Assembly: GCA_038380795.1 (NCBI GenBank) | Contig: CM076279.1 | Location: forward strand, 8,261,001 to 8,325,000 | DNA: 64,000 nt | Source: Pyrocephalus nanus | Lineage: Eukaryota; Chordata; Aves; Passeriformes; Tyrannidae | Reading direction: 5' to 3' | Part shown: positions 24,766 through 37,700 of the stretch, in pieces | How positions within the stretch are numbered: the stretch's first letter is position 1 | How the letters are laid out: each line of letters starts with the position of its first letter | Position numbers and translations under genes: made by a program | Notes under the pieces: model-generated | The model's database searches: none | The model's input: the letters and a program-made list of their open reading frames with translations, nothing else | Told to the model about the DNA's origin: nothing

Positions 24766-27700
24766 ACACCAGCTCACCTCAGTCTGATGTGGTAATTATC
24801 ATGATATTCTGGGGTTAGAGCCATTCAAGACACATTCACCAAACACAATCAACAAATTGAACTCTTTGCTCTTTCACATTCGTTCTCATAGCCAAGCTTA
24901 CTTGCACACCTGCAACACGGAGTTCCTTCCTCTGCACATAACTTTGGGCAGTTTTGAGCAGCAAAGCATCAGCAATGGCTGAATATTTCCCGTGACCTCT
25001 GGTATTTTGAAGGTTCACAGCTCAGCTGGTTCTGAGCGGTGTATGAACCATCTCCACCTCTCCAGGTTGTGCTCTCTGTGTAAAACAACCTTCCCTTCAG
25101 CACTTGCTCACCTAGGGCAGGCAGGAGAAACAGAGGCTGCAGCACCTTAGAACCTCTGACTTTTACAGAAGATGACAAATGAGATGCTGCTTTTCCTGAA
25201 ACAAGTGTGGGCAGTTCCCCAGTGAGGGACCATCATTACCATGTGGGAACACAGAACAGCTGTACTTTTGTAAAGTCTGAATTGCCTCTGCAACCCCCAA
25301 TTATTTCTAACCAAAAGATTAGGAGGGACTCGAAAGAAAACAAAACCTATTTGTCCCTTACCCCAGATGGTACCACAAACTCCCATCTGAACAGTTTTGC
25401 AGTTCAGAAAACCACCCTGCAAAAGCCATTTAACAAGTCAAATGTGTGCATGTCCCGCTGGTGGGAGGAAAGCTTTACAAATCTCTGATTTTCCCTCCAG
25501 TGGCACCTGCTGTTTGTCAGCACATTATCAGGGCCAGTGCAATAGGAACCATATGGCACAGGGAAGGCACTGCTGGAGTGATTCATGCTGCATTAATAAA
25601 GTAGCTGCCCATCCATGGGGGCTTGGGTCACACAGACGCTGTTGAACTCGAGAAAATGGCATGTTTTTTAGAAAGCTGTGCAATGTTTGCTGGGACTTCT
25701 CGTCAATAATCATCCATTTTTACATTAAGGAATGAACCTTCAGGCATTTAACTAAATGAAGATATCACAGAGTTGTCTCCAGGGGTTCCATTCTCAAGCA
25801 GAAGACAGACTTTCAAATAAACATAATGAAGAGTGAAACCAGATGGTATTGCTGAATTTCAGAAAGATTAGTCAAGAAACATGACTTGGCCCTAGTCCAG
25901 TATCTTCCAGAGTCTGGGACTATCCACAATTGGACTTTCACTTTCCATTGCAAAATGAGGTCAGGTGTGAGGTCCAGGGTCAAACCTCTCAGAAGCTCAA
26001 GGCAGGGAGAGGAGACCACAACCATTCCTGGCTCCTGCTCTATCCCCCTCTGGAGGAACACTTAGGGACTAGAAGGGGACATTGTTTCTGTTACATTTTA
26101 TCATATGTATTTTAAACAGGAAATGGGGAGAAAACCCTTCTCCAACCCTGGATTTGACTGTGAGTGGTGGGACACGGGCAGAGAAAGGACAGTGTCACAC
26201 CCAGACCTCTTGCAAGGGTCACCTGAGCACTGGGCAGACAGAAGAATCCTCCTCCCACATGTCAAGCACGACCACACATCAGCTGTGGCTCAGGTCACCA
26301 CCCAGGATACTCCTCACAACCTCCCTTAGCAAGACTGACTCAGCAGCCAGTGCTGCCTTCCAAAAAGGGCATGGAGATGCCCAAAGTCCCCATGTGGTTT
26401 GTCCTCACCTGACACCCCCCGGGTGCCAGCATGATGAGAATGAAATGGGGCTGAAAAGAGCTGAACAAGGATTAGAGGCCTTGGTGGGAGCAGATAAACC
26501 CCTTCCCACAGTGAAAGGCAAGAGCAAGACATTTACAGCTGGGATCCTCAGACAAGCAGGGCACGGGGTTCATCTCTGCTCAGACACTTGCCAGTTGATT
26601 TTAACTGGGATATTTGCTCAGCTTCTGAATGCCTTGGAGCATCTTGTGCTTGGCTGGTAATTCCACATACAGAGACCTGGTACAGAAGCATTTGGGCTTG
26701 GGAAGCAGCTGAAGTGTTTATGCTGCTGAGCTGAGAAACGAGAGAGGGATTAAAAAATGACATTTAAAAAATGGCTAATCTGAGCAAAGCCCATTTATAT
26801 GCAGAATCCACAATTCCCTCCAGGGATTCATTAGAGAAGGAAAGGAAATTTGCTTGTGTTTGTTTGGAAAGGCAGATTTATTAATGGCTGCGAAAAAATT
26901 AGCACTTGCCAGCATTTCCCTAGATAATGAATATACTCGTTGCAGACCAAGTCTGGCTTAAAGGGCATAGAGCAGTTCAAAGTGAGAAAAAGGATGAGCC
27001 AAGATTCAGGCTGGCCCTAATTTTGTTTCGAAAGGGACCACAGGCCACTGCAAGACATTACCCCCACTGTTAAAGGGAGCTTGCATCATCTGCATTTTGT
27101 TTGTTTTCCAACCAAAATATGCTTAAACTGTGTCTCCTGGAGTTCAGTCCCATTCTGGATGTGAATTTCCAAATATTCTGAATGGCTCTAAATTCTTCCA
27201 AGAGAGGAACATTGAAGCCAATCCTCACTTTCCCACATACTGAGAGAGATTAGATTTGATCCTTAGAATAGGATTTGTATCCCCCAGATCCTTGGGACAG
27301 CTGTGTCCTTTCCCTGCAATTGTTGTTTTTATGGATTTCCATACAGTTGCTTATCCCTGAGCCAGGAAAGCACAAGTTTTCAGCCTCCAATTTTTAGCAC
27401 TTTTCCCAAGTCTGTGTGTTTTGTCTCTCAGGGCAGCACCAAACTGGTCCCTTCTCTTGCCAGGGCTGCCACTCACCCCCATCCAGGATTAGGCAATGCT
27501 GAGACAGCAAATCAGGTCTGGTGGGTGGCAGAAGATGCAGCAGTTGATGAAGGTACCACAACACACCATTGTCAGAAAGGACAGGGAGCAGCTCCCCGGC
27601 AAAACAAGCTCTCCTCCCTCACCTCAAGTGGTACCTTTTAAGGATATTCAAGAGAGAAAACCTGAATCACTCTGCCAGAAAGAGGTGTGACCACCACAAG

Positions 27701-27879
27701 AACAACAGCAGAAGTTCCAGGTGTTGTGCACCCAGCACAACAGCAGCAGTGAGTGATGTCAGACTCTTAATTCTGTGCTCACAGAAAGAAAGGGCCAAAT
27801 AATATCACCCAGCACTTAACCCATAGTTATTTTCCTCAAAGGAGGCCCAGGGGAGGACTTCCTCATTAATGTTTTTTGA
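24766..27879. other. Non-coding DNA, no gene seen
   Basis: Unique sequence. The 192-codon frame at 26082-26660 (+) has no domain, overlaps other frames and is treated as chance. A short CACCC/GGGTG hairpin-like string lies near 26413-26425. About 26840-26960 is AT-rich with ATTTATTAATGG strings but shows nothing decisive. Confidence 0.5.
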
Positions 27880-28020
27880 CCATTTGGAGAACACAAATGA
27901 GCCATTTATTAAGAAATGCTTCCTTTCCACTGTCTCATCATTATCAAATGCCTCATTGTCATTAGATCAGCTTGACTAATGGGATCTTAAATTCTAATTA
28001 GGGTCTCTAAATGTGACTTT
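27880..28020. promoter_or_regulatory. Candidate homeodomain-motif cluster
   Basis: Within about 80 bp there are CATCATTATC, GTCATTAGATC, GACTAATGG and the perfect palindrome CTAATTAG (27994-28001). All carry the TAAT/ATTA core typical of homeodomain binding sites. The surrounding sequence is unique and AT-rich. Function is inferred from motif density only. Confidence 0.27.
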
Positions 28021-28635
28021 CACACAATGTAATCATAAAATAAACGCTAGTCAAAAAGACATGAAAGTGCTTTCCCCTGGAAAGTGCAGTTCTTTCCAAA
28101 ATTATGTCAGAAAAACTTTCAGAATGAAATGGTGTCTTTCTGCTTCTTCCAGGCCTCAAAAAAAATTCTGTATTTCTTTTCTGAAGCAGAAACTCTTCAC
28201 TGTTGTTATTTCTGTGTCAGTGTAGCCCAGGTAGCTCGATAGCATCCTATTTACAATTCGTAAGATCTTGGCTGGGATCTGAGGCAGTGCAATGGTGTGA
28301 CTGCACTTCCCTGTGACAATCCAGGCTGCTCAGTTGTTCCAATACACTCATCAAGATATTGAGTACTCTTAAGTTCAGATGCAGAAACCTTTCAGTGGTC
28401 CAAGGTCCAAGCAGAGAACCAGCAAAGAGGAATGAACTTTGCATGCCTGAAACACCTGCAGGTAGATAGGGATGGGTCTCTCTTCACTATAAGACCAGGA
28501 AGCTTCTCCCAAAGAGGACATTATTTCCTATTTCTAGGTGTGCATCTGATCTATTATTCCCTGGACCCACAGAGTGCCATAGTGCAGTTACTGGACACTG
28601 TCCCAATAGATTAGTGCTTTTGGAACTTACATGGA
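28021..28635. other. Non-coding DNA, nothing recognisable
   Basis: Unique AT-rich sequence linking two motif-rich blocks. No exon, RNA gene, repeat or structured element is apparent. Confidence 0.5.
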
Positions 28636-28865
28636 TTATTCCACTTGCCAATGTGTGCAGAGTTTTTGCTCCGCTGGTTCTGATTGGTTGCTAATAAACC
28701 TTATAAATAATTGTGTTCCTGATCAGAGGAGTTTCCAGCAGTGCAATTACCTGGGAGAAGCCAATAAAAGGCCACAGCTACAACGCAGTAATGAATTTGT
28801 AAATTAAAGTTTGCTTTGCCCTTGAGTCACAGCAATTAGCATTGCACAGCCCTCCTTCAGAGCAG
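28636..28865. promoter_or_regulatory. Candidate conserved non-coding block
   Basis: The block contains an inverted CCAAT box (GATTGGTT, 28682-28689), a direct CCAAT at 28761, TTATAAATAATTG, GCAATTAC, TAATGAATTTG and CAATTAGC, with retained CpG (CTCCGCT, AACGCAG). This mixture of CCAAT and homeodomain-type cores without repeats resembles developmental enhancers. It is not a convincing promoter: no downstream exon is visible. Confidence 0.3.
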
Positions 28866-31800
28866 CGATGTGAGACCTCTCAAGAGCCACTTACAGTGGA
28901 CACAGTCAATAGCTGACACTTGGGAGTCCTCTCTGCACCACAAACAATGGTTCAGACAAACTCAGGCAACAGCCAGGCTGAGGAAATGATGGTTTGGTTA
29001 ACCTGGTTGCCAGGCTCTGACAGAAGCATCAATTTAACACCCTCAAGGACCTGAGAGCAAGGACAGGTTGGGAAATGCTGCACAGCAGAGCTGTGAGCAA
29101 GGAGAGCTCAGCAGGGGCAGGGCAGAGCATCTCAGTGAAAGTGTACTGGTGTCACCTCTAGCTTTGAATGTGCCCAATACTTCACCATCAGCACAAGAAC
29201 TGACAAGCCAAGTTCTATCCTGGCAGCCTAATTCGTGAGTTTATATCGAGATCTGACAACATCTTCCTCTGTGCTCAGTAACAGTTGTCAATAAAGGCAT
29301 CCCAATCAACTCCCATCCAGTCTGCTCTCCCTTTATTTCTTTCACAGTATATATAATTTTTTTTTTTGGTACGAACACCAGACCTTGTTCTGGGGAATTT
29401 ATTGTGCTGCTGCCCATCCAGTTTTCCTGCTGTGAGGGCAAAGGGGCAACCTGAGTATGAAACAGCACAGACAACTGAGATTCTCATAAACCAAAGAGAA
29501 ATCATTGTACCAACAAAAAAAACACTGAACAACAAGAAGTGTTATGTATATGTATATATGCACATATATATACACATACACACACATAAATATATATTCC
29601 ACCTCAATCCCCTTCTAGAATAGGATCACTGCTGTCACTGGAGACAGCCAAGTCAACATCAGGATCATTTGAGAGCAGGGGTTGCACAAGCCCAGCCAGA
29701 AAACAAGACTAGCCAAAAAAGTCCTCCTGTCACCACCATTATTCCTCCAAATGAAACACCTTCCAATCCCACATGGCAAAGAATTTGTCTCCATGTGAGG
29801 CTCCTGCACATCAGTAGATAGCACAGACACTCAAGCACGTGCCTGAGGCTGTGGAGACAGATCTGGGGAGGGAGATAAAGCTGGAGAAGTCAAGTAAGGA
29901 CTGCAAATGCTCCTATGCTCAGAGGGGACAAAACCAGAGGAAAAACTCAGACATAGACTGGAAGAGCAGCAATACTGAACAAATAAATAAATTGCAGTGG
30001 CAGAAGCAACTAGACATCGAGAATGTTATTAAAACAAACACCTGCAGATCTGGATGGAAGGTAAGAGAGAGAAATGAGTTTAATTCCTGACAGGATCCCA
30101 TCCCTCTTGGACAGTGAGAGGAAAGCAGATGACAGAAACTGCATCCTCTGCCTGTGCTACATCACAAAATCCCACCTGATAACCATCACAGATACCGAGA
30201 TTATTGCACAGAAAGGTGTAATGAAATCAATTGCTTTAAGACTAGAAATTCAACAGTTCCTCCTTATTCTTTCCTTGCTGATAAACTTAATTACATCTTT
30301 TTGACACAATTTTGGCAAGACTCTTGCCTTGAAAAAAATCAAAATCAGGAAAAACAGCCTCAGAAGTCAAATCCTTCCCACTTTAACACGATCCAAAACA
30401 CACTTCCAACATCCAGCCTCACTTCCCAAGTTCAGCATAACAAAAGCAGTTAATGTAAGGGCTCCACTGATGCACACAAGCTTCACCCAGTCATTTTACA
30501 GTGCAAAAGGACTGTAGTGAAAACATTTTACCTCTAAGGGTCAGCAGGATGTGGGAAAAGGGATTTTTCCCTGAAAGACCTTGCTGTGGTGACATAAAAG
30601 CTTCACATTCTTGCTGTAGAGTCTGAACTACTGCAAGGTGAAAAATGTCCTGAAAATTAGTCAACTCTGGGATATGAACAAAGCAGGAAAGAAGAAGAAA
30701 ACTTCTGAGACTGGAGTGGCTGGTCATTGGAGCATTGAAGCTTTAATTATTGGCCTTTTCCTGGCAAAACTGCAGAGAGAAGAAAATAGCTATAGCACAG
30801 CCTGCACTTCTGATTACCATACAATAGCCAGGAATAATTGCAAAGTTCCCACATTTATTATAACCTTGGGAAGCACTCACCTTGCTGTGCTACTTTACAG
30901 CACCCTGCTCAGAGCACTGCTCTCTGCCAGCATCACCAGCAGAACTTGAAAGCTAATCTTGTCAGTTTGATCTTCTACATGATCAGAGATGGTTTTATGT
31001 CATGGTAAGATCTGTTCCCCAAAATTCTAGGAAAGTCAGCAGTGTTGGAGAATTCATAATTGGTGAGGACAAGGCACAGCTTCCAATGTGGGGGGGGTCT
31101 CTCAAGTGGACAATGCACAGCAAGGATACAGCATGTGGGGGATAATGATCTCAGAATAATTTCCAAGCCTTTTATTGTACAAGTGGTGCCTGATTGAAGT
31201 TGATGCAGATTAGGACTCGCCAACCTTTTAAGCCTCAGCATGAAATAGTTGCCAAGAAGTATTTTTATAGTGACACCCAGCAACTGCAATCTATGTCCAA
31301 AAGGGTCCTTATATCCCTTTGAACTCAAAAATGACAAAAATGAGTGCTACAGTGGTGTAGTAATCGATTCAGAGTCTTCTCTATTGATTGTCCCCCATCT
31401 CACACCCAAATTATCAGTAAAGACTCATTGGGATGTCCCAAAAGGGCATCAGATCAAGTGCTGGATAATGCACTTGAAATAAAAGTCACCTCTGCAAGAG
31501 CCCTAAGGCTGAAGGAATAAGGCTAAACTAATAAGGGAGATATTAATGAAATAAGCAATTCTCCCCTCAGCTGGCATCAACCTAATTCCACCTCAGACCA
31601 GGACACAGCATGGATATGAAAAGATTTAATAAATCACCTCACAGTCTCTGCAGGTTAAGGAAATATTTCTACCAAATACAGAACCTCTAACATGTTCTTT
31701 AAAGATTATCTTCTCTTTGTTGCATTTTCATCCTTTCCAGGCAAGAAGTACAACGTAGGGTTTATAAATAATTAACACAACTACCCCATTTGATCCTTTG

Positions 31801-33050
31801 CAGCAAAGCATTCCCTAAAATTCATTTTTCTCTCTGAAAAGTGTTGCCTGACTGATACCTTTTCTAACATTAGGAAGCAGAAAAAGAGGAACATTTTGGC
31901 TGTGTTTCTTTGACTTTTGAAATAAGGCCATTAGCTTAGTTTTCAAAATGTCTACGTGTTCAGCTTCACAACAGCCTTTGTAGGAAGGTTCTTTTGTGCC
32001 CTCATGGCACTAATTAGTTCTTTTTTAACTTTTTCTAGTCAAAGGTAAAAAAATAAATCCAGCTTTTCACTTCTTTTATGCTTTAGATTGCTGATAAATG
32101 TAGGATGTAACACTTAAAGATCAGTTCACAGTCTGTGTTACAAAAACAGAACACTCTGGAAGAAAAGTCCATCAGGCATGTTCAGTGAAAGAAAAAAAAA
32201 AAAGCCACAAACAAATATGAGCACTGAGCAAGTTTTCCCACTGAGTTATTTTCCAGCTTCTTGAAATAAAAATGAAATGCTCACTTTTTAAGGAGTGATG
32301 CTTCCAAGCAGGTGATTTGTGAGTTATCTTCCCTCCAACAGCAGACAACAGGAACCCCCAGGAGCTGGAATTCCATTTTTAGAGTGAGATTAACACACCA
32401 CAAGCCTTCAATGCTTCTAATTCAGACTGAGTCAGAGGAGAAGGGAGGAAGGTACATTTAAAGAAAGCTACTAAGGTCACTTGAGGTTGGTTGTTGGTGG
32501 AATTGTTGGTTCCCTGAGCACACATCTCACTCACGTCCAAGAAAACTTCCAACACTAACAAACACAGGCCTGTGTAAGAGCATCCACAGAATGAGGCTGT
32601 TTGTGCTCTCCAAACCCAGCTATATTTCAGCTGGGCTTTTCAAGAGAGCTGAAGGAAGCTCAGATCCCATGGGGGCAACCCTACTGAACACAGGCTCTTT
32701 GGAACAGCCTGCCCTTCTTACAGCAACAGAAACCCATTCCAGGCTCAGGTGCTTTCAAGAAAAACTCCCATCTTTTTGCCCCCATTCAGAAAGATTCCTG
32801 AAATGCTGCAAGGTGAACAGGGGGGGATCAGTTCTGCTTTCTCAGAGGGAAACCAAACACCAAGCCAGGTTCTGTTTGTGCCTGGCAGGAGGAGGGGGTG
32901 CAGTGAGGACCATGGGCTGTTCAGTGCTCACAGGGCTGAAAGCCTAATCCTCTGTCTAATAAAGTTTAGGATTTAGCAACTACTATATATATTGAGATAC
33001 AAGGGCTTTTTACCCCCCACCACTTTTCACCCACACAGGATTCCCCACAT
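28866..33050. other. Non-coding DNA with one alternating-dinucleotide tract
   Basis: No gene is supported. It holds the pyrimidine-purine tract at 29543-29588, an 8-G run at 31090-31097 and scattered A runs. A frame at 29839-30090 (+) is Lys/Asn/Gln-rich and contains a GTAAGA donor-like string near 30061, but has no convincing acceptor or homology, so it is not called. Confidence 0.5.
29543..29588. repeat. 46-bp strictly alternating pyrimidine-purine tract (TA/TG/CA)
   Basis: Every position from 29543 to 29588 alternates pyrimidine and purine: TATG/TATA units on the left, TATA in the middle and CACA units on the right. It is a compound TA/CA microsatellite with local self-complementarity, and a likely polymorphic locus. 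Alternating tracts can adopt Z-DNA or cruciform structure; whether this one does is unknown. Confidence 0.85.
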
Positions 33051-33059
33051 AGGCCCCAA

Positions 33060-33260
33060 AATAGCAACACATCCTCTGCAATTATCATTAGAGGTAATTA
33101 AAGCCTCTGTGCAGTAGGCAGCTTGAATTGCGGTTTACACTCCAGTCTCTGAACAAGCTGCAGGTAATTGGAAGAAAAGCATCAACCCAATATTCTTGAT
33201 TTTCTTATTGGCAAGGGTTGGATAATTTGATTTTGGTCAGCACGCATTTCTAAAAATACA
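33060..33260. promoter_or_regulatory. Candidate conserved block, paired motifs
   Basis: AGGTAATT occurs twice, at 33092-33099 and 33162-33169, exactly 70 bp apart. Between them, the arms GCAGCTT (33118-33124) and AAGCTGC (33155-33161) form a 7-bp inverted pair. Downstream, CCAATA (33187-33192) and TATTGG (33206-33211) form an inverted CCAAT pair with a 13-nt spacer. Additional ATTATCATTAG and TAATTTGATT strings occur. No repeat or frame explains this. Regulatory function is inferred. Confidence 0.33.
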
Positions 33261-35689
33261 GAATTAATTTCCTCTGAATGCCTGAGTCTTCCCTTTGGCA
33301 CGCTCCACTGAGGTATTTTCATGTTTCTGGGGCCCTTACTGGACTGAATCTTGAAAGGCCTAAGAGAATTGGGTCAAAAAGGAGATATCCACCAAAAAAT
33401 CTCACGTGTATAAGAGAGAAAAAGCTTTTCTACTTCTCAGAGCACTGGCAGCAGGTACCCAGACAAGGTGTGTGCATGCCAGGGTGTCAGCCAGAACAGG
33501 AGGGGGGCACAGAATTTGACAAGTCACTTTGGACAATCAGCTGGAGGCAATCAGTTTCTGCAAGACTTGAATATCCTCAGTTTCCATTTAAGCACAGAAG
33601 AACAAGAAATGCTCAGTAACTCCAGCCATCAGGGCAAAATATTATCCTGGACTCTTAGAGAAGAAAGATGTGCCTGAAAGTAGAGTCTCCATCCCACCAC
33701 GAGGATGGATGGCTCTGGTTTCTGATCCAGCCCTGAAATCAGCCCCCCATCCTGCTTACCAGGGACTTGGTGGGCTGGAGCACAGAGTGACCCAGGCTGG
33801 AAGAGGGAGCTCCAGTCATTTAATTTCTGCTCTGCATTTAGACTGGTCCCTGCTCTGCCATGGTTGTCCCACTCCATGAGCTGAGAAACACGGTTAAAAC
33901 TGTTGAACAAACACCTCCACAGCCTAAAAGCCCCAGTTCTCGTTCTGAAAAGCCAACAAAACTGAAGTACACATCTCCAGCTTTGACTCACAACTTCAAA
34001 CATCTGTTCTGGTCACACAAGGGGAAAAAATACTTGCAAAGCATCACTTGAGAACACTTACATATGTCTTCTCTGGGGATTCTGACTTGGCTCACTTTTC
34101 ATCTTTGCTCCTCTCCTCCCATTATCCCCAGAGAGCACATTTAAGAGCTCAGCCTCCTTGGGAGCACAACTGTCTCTGATTTAACCCTTCCTCTGAGCCA
34201 TGTTGATAAGCTCTATGCAGATGCCATGCTACCCAGATTATTCATTTTGTGCCTCCCTTTCCCAAAGAAATCCTATTGTACTTCTTGCCTCCTGGTGAAG
34301 TGGCAGAGCAGCTCCAATTGCACCGACACTTTGCTACCAGCACTGGAAACCTGAGCCAGGTCCTGCAAAAACAGCCAAGGTCAGAGGGCTGGCAGTGAAC
34401 CTCTGCTGGCTCCTCTGCATTTCAACACACCCTCTTTGAAGGCTGATGATGCCAGTGAGCTACTGAGCACAGAGCTATTTTTGTGCTGGATGTGGCCCTG
34501 CCCCAAGGCAGCAATGGTCACTCAGCAAACTCTGACTCCATCCAAACTGAGCTCTCCTGGACATCCTTCCTGCCATAACCTTCTCAAAGTTCAGGCACAC
34601 AACTACACGAGGAAGCCACATCCCTTCACCTGGCAGGGAGAATTGCCTCGCTGGTGCCACTCAACCCCGATGGTTCAGCTGTAAGTAGAACCAGAGATCT
34701 GGATTTTGATCTGTAATGCTGCTATCACCACCTTCTGAAGAGGTTCAGAGCAGTAACAAAGAGGGATCTTGGCACACACTTAAAACAGCCTCTCACCTTC
34801 TGCTGAAGGTTTCTGTGCCACAGCACCCACAAAAGCAGAGCTCTGCAGTGCTCATGGAGAGGTTCAGCCCTGCTCTGGAGGCAGAGAGGCAGGTTGGGGG
34901 CTTGGCAGAAGGGCTGGAGCTCCAGCGTGTGGGAAACCATCAGGAAGAGCTTTCCCAGTGTGAAAACAGGTCACAACACAGAACAACCTGGCTGGAAGGG
35001 TCTGGACAAGTCATCCTGGGCCATCCCAAGCACACAAGGATCCTCTGAGGGCCTCACAGCTCTCCCCTCACCAAACCCCAGCGGTGATCTACCCCTTTAG
35101 AAATGTGCAGCTGAGGAGCAAACACACAAAATTCACCCTGCTTTTTCAACTTGCAAAAGAAGGAGGAAAAAAAACCTCTGCATTAACTCTGCCTCAGCTA
35201 TTAAGAAAAATGTTCTCCACGTCCCTGTTAATCTCCTCCTCACACACAAAGCTTTTCCAAGAAGCTACAGGGAGTGACAACAAGAAATTAATTTGTAAAA
35301 AGCACAGATGAAACATTACCTGGAAACGGGAAAGCACTCCTCCAGGAAGATCAAACCTCCAAAAGCTGCTGAAAACCAAATGGGTTTTAATGAATGACAG
35401 ATCTTAGGTCAACAATAGATAATCAGAGAGATTAGTGTAAACCTGATTAGATCAAAGTCTCTGAACATGGTTTAGAGACCACCACAGCTGGGCATGGTCA
35501 CTGAAACCTGAAGGCTGAATTCTGTGCTAAGAGGAATCTTTTTTTTTATGTGTGCCTTTAATCAGAGGAGGAAGAAAAGCTGTTTGAAAAGTGCTTTGAC
35601 AGGTGCAAGGAAGATAAACTGGAAGCAGATCACAAAGACAACAGTGTTTGATAAAGAGCAGACTGGGGATTATCACCACAAATATGCAT
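33261..35689. other. Non-coding DNA, nothing recognisable
   Basis: Unique sequence with only chance frames (up to 124 codons). A perfect 14-bp palindrome, GCTGGAGCTCCAGC, lies at 34913-34926. No exon, RNA gene or transposon is seen. Confidence 0.5.
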
Positions 35690-35790
35690 AAGCTCCATTC
35701 TGCATAGTAGAGCATGTCATTATTAATACCACTACTTATCCCTCTTAAAGCATTTGAAGCTTTCAAGTGCTATACAAATACTAATCACTA
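35690..35790 (+). mobile_element. Possible ancient SINE/LINE tail (weak)
   Basis: An ATTATTAATACCACTACTTA-like string is followed by AAAGCATTTGAAGC and AAGTGCTATACAAATACTAA. This resembles the AAGCGCTxTACAAATA end shared by ancient amniote L2/L3/MIR-type elements. The match is from memory and partial, and the diagnostic central domain is not recognised. It could equally be chance in AT-rich DNA. Confidence 0.3.
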
Positions 35791-37700
35791 AGCAAAGGTG
35801 CCAAAGAATCCTTTCCATATCCTGCTGATTGCACAGACTGAAAGCACAATAAGTACAATGTGTACAATGGCAAACACAGGCCTGAACAATCACCATGGTT
35901 AATAATGTTACAAAAAAGATTGTGGTCTAAAGGGAAAGAATATTAGTGTGCATCCATTAGAAAACTGCTCTTACCTAGTGCTGGGAGGGTGAAGAGCAGA
36001 TTTGGAAGGAAAACTGAGACTGCTGGGAGGGAGCTGGAGCACAGAAAGGAAATGGAAACATTTCATCTACAACAACATCTACAGGAGATGAGGACGAAAA
36101 TCTCCACAAAGGTGGAGACCTGGAAGAACTTTGCAGATGTACTGGGGAGCAAAAGGTGAAGCTAGGACAAGGATTCAAGAGCAAAAGCAATGTCATTAAA
36201 TCAGCCAAGAAGGAAGGTGATGGATCTTAGCAGTTTCACTTTATCAGAAATGGGGAGAAACCAAATCAGTGACTGGCAATCGGCAGGGCTGAGCAGGACA
36301 TGGGCTCATTCCTTGGCAAAAGGAATTAGGAGAAAATTACATTAATTATAGGTAATGATGGGAAACTGTTGCCAAATCTGGTGAGCACTGGTTAGAAAGC
36401 TCACATGAATTAATCCTTTCTAGTCCTTGAATACTTGGGCTGCCCAGCAGCACTTTCTGCAGAAGTGCTCAAACAGAATTCATAAAAAGGCAAAGCCTGT
36501 AATTGTACAGTCATCCTTCTCACGGCACCACAGAGGAAAACAGGAATTCCCACTGTGGATCACTGCAGCAGCTGCTGTCCCCCTCCCAGGAAGGGCTGTA
36601 GGATCCCACCAGCCTCTTCAGGGGCACCCTGTGGTTTTAGGTATGAGTGCTCTGCATGGAGGTGAGCTCTGCCCTAAGCACCCACCTGCAACTACTGCAA
36701 GAAAAAAATGCTCCTTCATCACAAACCAACTCTCCAGCTGTGAGGGCACCATAAACCTGAGCTTTCTAGCCTCAGCTTTTAGTCAACTACAAACACAAAA
36801 CCTAATTATTGACAAACATGTCCCTGTTTCTGATGCAGGAATAACAGAGAGGCTGCTCTGTTCCTGAAACAGAAGCTCTGCGAGCTGCTGGAAAGGTGCA
36901 GAACAAACTCAAGTGCAATTTTCAGGCAAATCCTGTACATCCCATTCACATCCCTCCAGTAAGGGCTGTGTTGTCTCCAAGGCAACAAGGAGGCAGAGCC
37001 TGAGCACTGTGAAATTATCTCATTAACATTTGTTTCCTTGTGTCATCCCTTAATGCAGAAGATGCTGCAGACACCACAAAGATTCTCTGATCTGTTCTGA
37101 ACGGGGAAACGCATCAAACAGTGAAGAGGTCCCAAACTTTTCTTCTTTGAAGCTCTGGCAAAGCATCTTGTCCTGCTGAGAAGAGAGACTCATGCTTTCT
37201 GCATTAAAAATACATTAAAAACGCAGAAAACACAATTCACCTTGGGGCATCAAGATTTTTATACCTATTTGGTGATTCTCAGTACTTTTTACTTTTAAAT
37301 ACTCACATGATCTATTTAATTAGTTTGACTTGTGAAAACTACCTGAGGTTAAGGGCCTTCAACCTGTCCTGTCTCAGGGACACCAAGTGAGTAAAGCTTA
37401 ATGAGATTTGTATCTGTGGCTCCTTCTGAAAGTTTTGACCACTTTTTCCCCTCCTCTTTTCAGCTGAACAAACTAAGCAGGATTCTAGCAAGAGGAGGGA
37501 GAAAAAAAGCACTGATGGATGACAGAGAAATAACTCTTTGGAGATGCTGAAGTCTCACCCTGTCAGGTTTCCATCCCCATCCCACAAATGAACAAACACT
37601 GACATCTCCAAGACACCACATTTGAGTTTTGATTGCCAAAAATCAGGGTTTATTTACTGATGAAGAATCTCCCAGTGACTTTTTCCTCATTCACTTTGAT
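35791..37700. other. Non-coding DNA, purine-rich patch
   Basis: A purine-rich stretch at about 35990-36150 explains the Pro/Ser/Phe-rich minus-strand frame at 35975-36208, whose stop coincides with a GTAAGA-like donor string; it is not a gene. The rest is unique sequence with no visible element. Confidence 0.5.

Noticed and set aside
26082..26660. 192-codon frame as a gene
   Set aside because: Composition-driven, overlapped by other frames on both strands, and no recognisable motif.
29839..30090. Lys/Asn-rich frame ending near a GTAAGA donor-like site as an exon
   Set aside because: No acceptor of quality upstream, and the translation matches no family I know.
35975..36208. Minus-strand frame with donor-like GTAAGA at its end
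   Set aside because: The frame stop coincides with the donor-like site and the Pro/Ser/Phe translation follows from a purine-rich plus strand.
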